Source of the DNA: an uncultured Limosilactobacillus sp.
GTDB lineage: Bacteria > Bacillota > Bacilli > Lactobacillales > Lactobacillaceae
Assembly (NCBI RefSeq): GCF_934202235.1
Contig: NZ_CAKPXS010000057.1
Location: forward strand, 1-9,831
Direction: 5' to 3'
Length of the DNA stretch: 9,831 bases
Both the position numbers and the translations under genes were made by a program. How positions within the stretch are numbered: position 1 is the first letter of the stretch; each line of letters starts with the position of its first letter. Shown here in pieces: positions 1-5,269 of this stretch. The notes beneath the pieces are model-generated. The model was not told the DNA's origin. It saw nothing but the letters and a program-made list of their open reading frames with translations, and searched no databases.

Positions 1-960
1 AACCAGATGAACTACATCTTCCTCGACGAGATTCAACACGTTCACCAATTTGAAAAGGTCGTCGATTCTCTTTTCATTAAAAAGAATGTTGACTTGTACC
101 TCACTGGTTCTAACGCTTACTTTCTCAGTGGTGAAAATGCAACCCTTTTAACTGGTCGCTATGTCCAGTTAAATATGCTCCCATTATCTTTCAAGGAATT
201 TGTTCAGTGGCAACAACAAAATAATTCACGTTCCTCCCACCAAGAACTATTTAACAAGTACCTCAATAGCTCATTCCCGTATACCCTCTTTGTCGATGAT
301 GATCAAGAACGATTGGAATACCTCCGCGGCGTTTATTCCACAATTGTCTTAACGGATATTGTAGCCCGATTAAAAGTTCGTGATGTTCCAGTACTCGAAC
401 GCGTCATTAGAACGCTATTTAGCGATATTGGTAGCCCAATTTCAGTTAATAAAATTGCTAAAACCCTCCGTAGCAGTCTTTTCACAGCCGACAATAAAAC
501 CATCGATCGATACATTAATGGAATTACACAAAGCTTGTTAATGTATGAAGCTAAGCCATACGATATTCATAGTCGTCAAATTTTGCGCAGTAACAGCAAG
601 TACTACGTAGTCGACCCCGGGATCAGGCGGTTGCTATTGGCGGATCACCAGGAAGACTATGGCCACATTATTGAGAACGTTGTTTACCTTGAATTGCTAC
701 GCCGATACCCAAACGTTTACGTTGGTCAAACTAATAAATTAGAAGTTGACTTTGTCGCTCTCAATGCCCATAACGAGGCTCGCTATTATCAAGTGGCTCT
801 CAGTACATTAGACAAGGACGTTTTACACCGTGAATTGCGGCCCCTTCAGAGCATTAAGGATTCTTACCCAAAATATCTGCTCACTTTAGATAGCTTTAAT
901 CAAAATGCTAATTATGACGGAATAAAAAAAGTAAATATCTTGGATTGGCTTCTCCAATAA
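1..960 (+). CDS. ATP-binding protein, AAA_14/DUF4143 type (5' partial)
   Basis: The reading frame is open from base 1 and enters mid-protein, so the ATG at position 7 is not the true start; the P-loop (Walker A) half must lie to the left. About ten residues into the visible part is a Walker B strand, YIFLDEIQ, followed near residues 30-38 by a sensor-like strand ending in LTGSN, as in AAA_14 ATPases. The C-terminal third resembles DUF4143, a PD-(D/E)XK-nuclease-like fold: a helix with IENVVYLELLRR, then KLEVDFVAL, then YYQVALS, which give E, D and Q at the positions where this fold keeps acidic/Lys residues. Proteins of this architecture are common in bacteria and archaea and mostly uncharacterised; no reaction can be assigned. 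It ends on TAA, 8 nt before a terminator, and converges on the next operon. Family call fairly sure, function unknown. Confidence 0.85.
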   Translation, partial: NQMNYIFLDEIQHVHQFEKVVDSLFIKKNVDLYLTGSNAYFLSGENATLLTGRYVQLNMLPLSFKEFVQWQQQNNSRSSHQELFNKYLNSSFPYTLFVDDDQERLEYLRGVYSTIVLTDIVARLKVRDVPVLERVIRTLFSDIGSPISVNKIAKTLRSSLFTADNKTIDRYINGITQSLLMYEAKPYDIHSRQILRSNSKYYVVDPGIRRLLLADHQEDYGHIIENVVYLELLRRYPNVYVGQTNKLEVDFVALNAHNEARYYQVALSTLDKDVLHRELRPLQSIKDSYPKYLLTLDSFNQNANYDGIKKVNILDWLLQ

Positions 961-968
961 AGCAACAC

Positions 969-1003
969 AAAAAGCTGTGTCACGCGGGTGGCACAGCTTT
1001 TTT
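969..1003. terminator. Strong bidirectional terminator between convergent genes
   Basis: A near-perfect hairpin: arm 969-983 pairs with 988-1002 around a GCGG loop (984-987), with one U-G wobble. A run of six T (998-1003) serves the plus strand and the five A at 969-973 give a U-run on the minus strand. It lies 8 nt after the ATPase stop and 26 nt beyond the end of the hydroxyacid dehydrogenase gene, so it probably stops transcripts from both sides. Confidence 0.9.
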
Positions 1004-1029
1004 CGGCAATTTCTACTGGTTTTATTTAA

Positions 1030-1980
1030 TTATTTCAGGTGGTTAACTGGGTAGTGGATTGGTTCGCCCTTGGCAAAGCGGACCGCTTCCTCGGCAACCT
1101 TCCGCTTCAGTTCTTCCGCCGCCTCTTCCGAGTACCAGGCCATGTGCGGCGTGACAATTAGGTTCGGATGCTTGAAGATTGGCGAGTTGGCTGGCATTGG
1201 TTCCGTTGCCATGCAGTCGATTCCGGCGCCGGCAATTTCACCAGCAGTCAGGGCGGCATCAAGGTCGTCCTCGTTAATAATGCCCCCACGGGCAACGTTG
1301 ATAATCACCGCACTATCCTTCATCTGCTTAAAGGTCTTGGCATTAAACAGGTCCTTGTTGTTATCGGCCGGGATGTGCAGGGAAATCGCGTCGGCCGTCT
1401 TAACCAGCTCGTCAAAGGGAACCGGCTTAATAAAGCTTGTTGCTGGCGTTTCCTTGTAGTACGGGTCGTAGCCGATGACATTGAAGCCCAGCGCGTGAGC
1501 CTTCGCCGCGAAGTTGCGGCCGATCCGCCCAAGGCCAACAACCCCGACCGTCTGGGTGGAGAAGCGGTGAATCGGGATGGACTTCGCATAGTCCCACTTC
1601 TCCGTCTTGGTGTACGGGTTCATCAGGTAAATCTTCCGTTTGAGGTCTAATAAGAGGGCCAATGCGTGATCGGCCACTTCGTTCATCCCGTAGTCCGGAA
1701 CGTTCCCGACCTGGATACCCTTTTCAGTAGCGGCCTTCAGGTCAACCGTATCAACACCGACCCCGTAGCGGACAACATACTTCAGCGACGGGATAGCATC
1801 CATCACTTTCCGGGTAATCGGCGCGTACTGGACGATGAAAATTTCACCGTCACCGCACTGCTTGATGACCTCGTCTTCCGTCCGAGCCTGGCACAGCTTG
1901 AAGTCCATCCCGGCATCCCTAAAGACCTTAGTTTCAATGTCGATATTATCGTGGTCGCAATCTGTGATATAGATTTTCAT
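1030..1980 (-). CDS. D-2-hydroxyacid dehydrogenase, CtBP-like
   Basis: A 316-residue NAD-dependent D-isomer-specific 2-hydroxyacid dehydrogenase, expected to interconvert a 2-oxoacid and a D-2-hydroxyacid in the cytoplasm. The Rossmann motif GLGRIG is at 149-154, and Asp172 (GYDPY) at the end of the second strand points to NAD(H) rather than NADP(H). The catalytic triad of the family is complete: Arg231 in NVARGG, Glu260 in MATEP and His279 in PHMAWYS. The AWYSEE context after the histidine is typical of the CtBP branch, in which the Trp sits near the substrate; phosphoglycerate dehydrogenases differ here. There is no ACT domain, arguing against serine synthesis. The ATG start has AAGGA 10 nt upstream (1991-1995). 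It is the last gene of the three-gene operon, 31 nt after the SDR gene. Substrate unknown. Confidence 0.9.
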   Translation of the reverse strand: MKIYITDCDHDNIDIETKVFRDAGMDFKLCQARTEDEVIKQCGDGEIFIVQYAPITRKVMDAIPSLKYVVRYGVGVDTVDLKAATEKGIQVGNVPDYGMNEVADHALALLLDLKRKIYLMNPYTKTEKWDYAKSIPIHRFSTQTVGVVGLGRIGRNFAAKAHALGFNVIGYDPYYKETPATSFIKPVPFDELVKTADAISLHIPADNNKDLFNAKTFKQMKDSAVIINVARGGIINEDDLDAALTAGEIAGAGIDCMATEPMPANSPIFKHPNLIVTPHMAWYSEEAAEELKRKVAEEAVRFAKGEPIHYPVNHLK

Positions 1981-2011
1981 GATGCTGGCTTCCTTTCTTA
2001 CTCACGTGGCG

Positions 2012-2779
2012 TTACTTAACCAGGTAACCACCGTCAACCGGGATGATCGCCCCGTTAATGTAATCAGAAGCATCGGAAGCGAGCCAAACAACGGGGCCCT
2101 TCATGTCTTCCGGCTGACCCCAGGCCTTGGCCGGGATCCGGTTGGTAATTGCCGCGTACCGCGGGTTCTTCGGGTCCAGCAGGGCAGTGTTCATCGTCGT
2201 CGCCATGTAGCCAGGCGCTAGGGCGTTGACGTTGATCCCCTTCTCCGCCCACTCGTTGCAGAGGGACTTGGTCAACTGCATGACCCCACCTTTAGAAGCG
2301 GAGTAAGCCGGGACCGTATAACCACCGAAGAACGAGAGCATCGACGCGATATTAATAATCTTCCCGCGGCTCCCCTGTTTAATGAAAGTTTGACCAGCCA
2401 GCTGGCACATTTCCCAAACCGCGCGCAGGTTGATGCCGATCACAAAGTCCCAGTCCTCAATCGGGAATTCTTCGGACTTGTGCCGCCGCTGAACCCCCGC
2501 CCCGTTAACTAGGATATCCAGGTGGTTACCCAGCAATTCGACGGCCTTGTTAAAGCCGGTCTTTAGGGCCTCATCATCGCCTAAGTCAGCCACCACGGCG
2601 TGGGTCGGGTAACCCTTTTCGTCGGCAAGCTTCTTGGCCACTTCTTTGACCTTCGGGTTAACGTCAAGGAGGGTCACTTCCGCCCCCGCTTCTAGCAGTC
2701 CCTCAGCCATGCCGTAGCTCAACCCCTGTGCAGCACCAGTAACAATTGCCTTTTTACCCGTTAAATCGTTCAAATGCAT
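2012..2779 (-). CDS. SDR-family oxidoreductase, KduD / gluconate 5-dehydrogenase-like
   Basis: A 255-residue classical short-chain dehydrogenase. The stretches GKIINIASMLSF, NEWAEKGINVNALAPGYMAT and the RIPA..WG segment closely resemble KduD (2-dehydro-3-deoxy-D-gluconate 5-dehydrogenase) and gluconate 5-dehydrogenases, so oxidation or reduction at carbon 5 of a sugar acid is the best guess. The active-site set is complete: Asn117, Ser146, Tyr159 and Lys163 (YSASK). Asp39 after the second strand suggests NAD(H). Two departures are visible: the nucleotide loop reads TGAAQGLS (14-21), with Ser in place of the third Gly, and the usual NNAG is NGAG (92-95). The ATG start has a perfect AGGAGG (2788-2793) 8 nt upstream, overlapping the transporter stop codon, so the two genes are tightly coupled. 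Family certain, substrate inferred. Confidence 0.88.
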   Translation of the reverse strand: MHLNDLTGKKAIVTGAAQGLSYGMAEGLLEAGAEVTLLDVNPKVKEVAKKLADEKGYPTHAVVADLGDDEALKTGFNKAVELLGNHLDILVNGAGVQRRHKSEEFPIEDWDFVIGINLRAVWEMCQLAGQTFIKQGSRGKIINIASMLSFFGGYTVPAYSASKGGVMQLTKSLCNEWAEKGINVNALAPGYMATTMNTALLDPKNPRYAAITNRIPAKAWGQPEDMKGPVVWLASDASDYINGAIIPVDGGYLVK

Positions 2780-2791
2780 AATGAATTCCTC

Positions 2792-4030
2792 CTATTGATG
2801 TACTGGCATTTGTTTGCCAAACTTATGTCCAAGATACTTTTCCAAAATAATGAGGTCCACCAGGGCCAGTGCCGATAAAATCAGCATGATGACGAAGACT
2901 GGTAGGTAGGAACCTGCAGCTTCGTAAATCTTGCTGGCACCCCAGGAGCCGATAAAAACCGCTGGAATCCCGTAGGAGTTAACGACCCCGAAGTTTAGCG
3001 CCATATTCTTTAGTCCCCACGCCGCCTTGGTGAAGTAAGTCATCACGACCAGAATGGACCCAAAGCTCATCCCGCAAAGCAGACAGCCAAGGGACATGGC
3101 AACCAAGTTTCCCGTCGTTTCCGACCACAGTAAGAAACCAATCGCCACGAAGAAGAGGCAGTTAGAACTCAGCATCGTCTTACGGCGACCAATTGCACCA
3201 AGTAGCCACCCGCCAAGCAGCCGGCCGCCACCGTTACCTAGTGAAACAAGACCAACGATAATTGCTGCTAGTAAGGGCGCCACGTGCTGTTCGTCCGGTA
3301 GGCTCTTGCCGATACCGAGAATTCCTTGGCCAACAATCCCTAAGAAGATCATCCACAAATAAAACATGTAGAAGGTCGGATCATGCAGCATCTCGTGCAG
3401 ATCCTTATCTTCGACATTTTCCAAGTCGTCGGCCTCATCAGCGTTTACCTGGACAATCCCGTCCGTCGGTTGTGGTGCCCTGATTAACAGGGTCGAGAGT
3501 GCAACCAGTAGGCCGAAAATCACGCCAATGCCGATGAAGACCGGTCGCCACGGCAACGCCGTATAGATCTCGGTGATGAGTGGTCCAAAAATGAAGGCCC
3601 CCATCCCGTAGCTCATCAGTAGCGTCCCCTGGGCGAGTCCGACCTTATCCGGGTACCAGGCCGTGATGGTCGGCAGAATCCCGTTGTAGACGAACCCAAT
3701 GCCCATGCTGGTCAAGATCCCGTACAAGACGTAGATCAACCAGAGATCGTAAGGCGGGTTGGCAAAGGCGGCTCCAATAAAGCCGATCGCAATCATCACG
3801 GCCCCGTAGATGAATACCCGCTGGACCGTCATGTGTTTGAGCATTACCCCGGCAATGATGTTACCAACCGTAAAACTAATAATGGAGAGAACGTAAATCA
3901 TCGAGATTTGCGAAGGTGACCAGGAAAAGGTCTTTGCTAAGGGTGCCATCACGATGGTGTAGGCATAGATTAATCCCAGCGCAAGCAGCAGAACACTGGC
4001 ATCAAGCAGGATATACTTTCTCTTCTTCAT
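2792..4030 (-). CDS. MFS transporter, oxalate/formate antiporter (OFA) family
   Basis: A 412-residue integral membrane protein with about 12 hydrophobic segments, two six-helix halves and an acidic cytoplasmic loop (about residues 192-220, rich in Asp/Glu). The first half carries GIGFVYNGILPTITAWYPDK followed by GLAQGTLLMSYGMGAFIFGP, which matches the OFA branch of the major facilitator superfamily; the second half has the MFS signature NGGGRLLGG...GRRKT. Members move small organic anions such as oxalate/formate, but many are of unknown substrate. As first gene of an operon with two dehydrogenases it probably brings in, or exchanges, their acid substrate. Start choice: the GTG at 4054 has no ribosome binding site, while the in-frame ATG at 4030 has GAGGGG (4039-4044) 8 nt before it, so 4030 is preferred; this removes eight residues. 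Confidence 0.87.
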   Translation of the reverse strand: MKKRKYILLDASVLLLALGLIYAYTIVMAPLAKTFSWSPSQISMIYVLSIISFTVGNIIAGVMLKHMTVQRVFIYGAVMIAIGFIGAAFANPPYDLWLIYVLYGILTSMGIGFVYNGILPTITAWYPDKVGLAQGTLLMSYGMGAFIFGPLITEIYTALPWRPVFIGIGVIFGLLVALSTLLIRAPQPTDGIVQVNADEADDLENVEDKDLHEMLHDPTFYMFYLWMIFLGIVGQGILGIGKSLPDEQHVAPLLAAIIVGLVSLGNGGGRLLGGWLLGAIGRRKTMLSSNCLFFVAIGFLLWSETTGNLVAMSLGCLLCGMSFGSILVVMTYFTKAAWGLKNMALNFGVVNSYGIPAVFIGSWGASKIYEAAGSYLPVFVIMLILSALALVDLIILEKYLGHKFGKQMPVHQ

Positions 4031-4070
4031 ACCGTTATCCCCTCTTTTCTTCACGCCGCAACATTAACTT

Positions 4071-4081
4071 TCGTCAGATGA
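4071..4081. promoter_or_regulatory. 11-bp dyad operator candidate, copy 2
   Basis: TCGTCAGATGA matches copy 1 at 9 of 11 bases, and its arms pair at four of five positions. Its centre is 74 bp from that of copy 1, close to seven helical turns, so both would face the same side of DNA, as in repression by looping or cooperative binding. It lies in the operon leader, 40 bp before the ATG. Confidence 0.42.
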
Positions 4082-4144
4082 TTTCTTGGCGAAAATTAAT
4101 CAAATCGGCTGATTGAAGGTGAAAAGAATTAATATCGTCTAAAT

Positions 4145-4155
4145 TCATCTGATGA
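4145..4155. promoter_or_regulatory. 11-bp dyad operator candidate, copy 1
   Basis: TCATCTGATGA is a perfect dyad with 5-bp arms and a single central base. It sits 4 bp downstream of the operon -10 box, across the expected transcription start, where a bound repressor would block initiation. A second copy lies at 4071-4081, and a 10-bp piece covering one arm plus flank recurs in the regulator promoter at 5019-5028. The likely ligand is the neighbouring FCD regulator. Confidence 0.5.
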
Positions 4156-4159
4156 CTTC

Positions 4160-4188
4160 ATTGTAACCGGTTACCTAAAGTTTGTAAA
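4160..4188 (-). promoter_or_regulatory. Promoter of the MFS-SDR-dehydrogenase operon
   Basis: On the minus strand there is a -35 box TTTACA (4183-4188), a 17-nt spacer and a -10 box TACAAT (4160-4165), each matching consensus at five of six positions. Transcription should begin near 4153, giving a leader of roughly 120 nt before the transporter ATG. It lies downstream of the regulator gene's terminator, so the operon is transcribed independently of the regulator. Confidence 0.75.
4162..4175. promoter_or_regulatory. cre-like CcpA operator overlapping the operon promoter
   Basis: TGTAACCGGTTACC contains a perfect 12-bp palindrome (4163-4174) and fits the catabolite responsive element consensus TGWAANCGNTNWCA at all positions but the last. 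It occupies the spacer and part of the -10 box, a repressing position. A poorer cre-like word, minus-strand TGAAAGCGCATTTA, covers the -35 (4185-4198), and another lies at about 4199-4212. A GntR site is the alternative reading of the palindrome. Confidence 0.6.
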
Positions 4189-4250
4189 TGCGCTTTCATT
4201 AAAACGCTTTCTCAATGGGTCAAAAGGAAAAATTTGTTCCACGAAGGTAC

Positions 4251-4283
4251 AAAAAGGGCCGCAGTCAGTTCTGACTACGGTCC
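4251..4283 (-). terminator. Terminator of the FCD-type regulator gene
   Basis: Arms 4256-4268 and 4271-4283 pair at 12 of 13 positions, counting one G-U wobble, with a single mismatch in mid-stem. The five A at 4251-4255 give a U-run on the minus transcript. It begins 22 nt after the regulator's stop codon and separates that gene from the operon promoter. Confidence 0.85.
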
Positions 4284-4305
4284 AACTCATTAGAGTTAAT
4301 CATTA

Positions 4306-4995
4306 TTAATGGTAGCCGATTAACCGGCGGTAAACCAGACGGTTATTGGCCATGTGAACCAGCATTGTATCGTGGGCAGCTGCCTGGTCATGAGCAGCGA
4401 TCCCCGCGATAATCTCGCGGTGAATCTTCCGGGTAAAGTTTTTCGCCGCCAAGTCATCATACGACTTGTTAAAGAGACTCACCGACCGGCTGATGATCGG
4501 CACGATATAGGAATAGGCCTCGTTACCACTGGCCTGGCTAATCAGGGTATGCAGTTCAATATCCAGCGAAACGTGACGCTGATCACCACTATCAAAGGAC
4601 TGCTCGATCTGCTTGACCAGTTCCCGCATCCGTCCAACCTGGTCAGCGGTGGCATGCTTGGCAGCCAGGGCAGCAATTTCCGGCTCCAGGATATACCGCA
4701 TATCGTAAAGGTCGGAAATCATCTTTTGTTTGTCCTTAATAAAGGCCAGCCCAAAGGGATCAGAGGACTGGCCGCGCTTTTCACTGACGTAGGTACCAGA
4801 CCCCTGCCGAACCTTCAAAATATTACGGGAAATCAGGATGCTAACAGCCTCGCGCAAGGTACTGCGGCTGACCTGTAATTGTTCAGACAGCGTTGCCTCG
4901 TTCGGCAGCTTCTCACCGACTTGAATGTTATTGTCCTGGATAAAAGAAATCAGCTGCTGAGTGGTTTGCTCCACCAGGTTCTGCTTTTTATTCAA
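4306..4995 (-). CDS. GntR-family regulator, FadR subfamily (FCD domain)
   Basis: A 229-residue DNA-binding regulator. Residues about 6-72 form the GntR winged helix, with EATLSEQLQVSRSTLREAVS as the recognition region and the wing GSGTYV. Residues about 95-220 form the all-helical FCD effector domain. Its four expected metal ligands are all present: Asp145 and His149 (DIELH), His192 (IHREI) and His214 (LVHMANN), so it probably senses a small carboxylate through a bound metal, as sugar-acid and lactate regulators of this group do. It is encoded just upstream of the acid-utilisation operon on the same strand but has its own promoter and terminator. The start is TTG at 4995, supported by GAGGTG (5003-5008) 7 nt upstream; no in-frame ATG fits better. 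It probably controls the operon and itself. Effector unknown. Confidence 0.9.
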   Translation of the reverse strand: MNKKQNLVEQTTQQLISFIQDNNIQVGEKLPNEATLSEQLQVSRSTLREAVSILISRNILKVRQGSGTYVSEKRGQSSDPFGLAFIKDKQKMISDLYDMRYILEPEIAALAAKHATADQVGRMRELVKQIEQSFDSGDQRHVSLDIELHTLISQASGNEAYSYIVPIISRSVSLFNKSYDDLAAKNFTRKIHREIIAGIAAHDQAAAHDTMLVHMANNRLVYRRLIGYH

Positions 4996-5018
4996 CGTGG
5001 AACACCTCGTTTCATTGC

Positions 5019-5028
5019 GAAGTCATCA
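5019..5028. promoter_or_regulatory. Operator half-site shared with the MFS operon
   Basis: The plus strand reads GAAGTCATCA, identical to the minus strand at 4150-4159, which is one arm plus flank of dyad copy 1. Here the second arm is missing. It overlaps the regulator's -10 box, consistent with weaker self-repression by the FCD regulator. Confidence 0.42.
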
Positions 5029-5033
5029 TACCA
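5025..5033 (-). promoter_or_regulatory. Extended -10 promoter of the FCD regulator gene
   Basis: The minus strand reads TGGTATGAT: a TATGAT -10 box (5025-5030) preceded by the TGn extension. No good -35 is found 16-18 nt upstream. The predicted start is near 5018, about 20 nt before the TTG codon. The box overlaps the word shared with the operon operator (5019-5028), which suggests autoregulation. Confidence 0.5.
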
Positions 5034-5212
5034 TTTTCGGGGTAGAAAGGCGAATTACTATTGATGATTGTCATGACTCGCTTACATCATTCTTTCAATT
5101 TGATTGTAAGTCTCGTCAAGTAAGTAAAACCTAGAAAAGTTAAGCTTAGCTAAGATATAAAGCCGGATAAAACGGAAATTGAATACTGAAGACAAACTCA
5201 TCTTCAAGCAAC

Positions 5213-5248
5213 AAAAAAGCGGGACCGGATAATTCCGATCTCGCTTTT
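5213..5248 (-). terminator. xfp terminator
   Basis: Arms 5215-5229 and 5234-5248 pair over 15 positions with one mismatch and one wobble around a 4-nt loop (5230-5233). On the minus strand the stem runs into six U (A5213-5218 on the plus strand). It begins 21 nt after the xfp stop codon. Confidence 0.88.
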
Positions 5249-5269
5249 CTGATTTAGTTGGTAGCCTGA

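Noticed and set aside
4031..4054. GTG start for the MFS transporter adding eight residues
   Set aside because: No ribosome binding site precedes it; the GAGGGG for the ATG at 4030 lies inside this extension.
4096..4118. Imperfect inverted repeat CAATC...GATTTG in the operon leader, considered as a riboswitch or leader structure
   Set aside because: The arms are short and need a bulge; no known riboswitch core is recognisable in the roughly 120-nt leader.
4354..4878. Plus-strand open frame of 174 codons inside the FCD regulator gene
   Set aside because: Antisense to a protein with intact winged-helix and FCD motifs; no ribosome binding site or domain.
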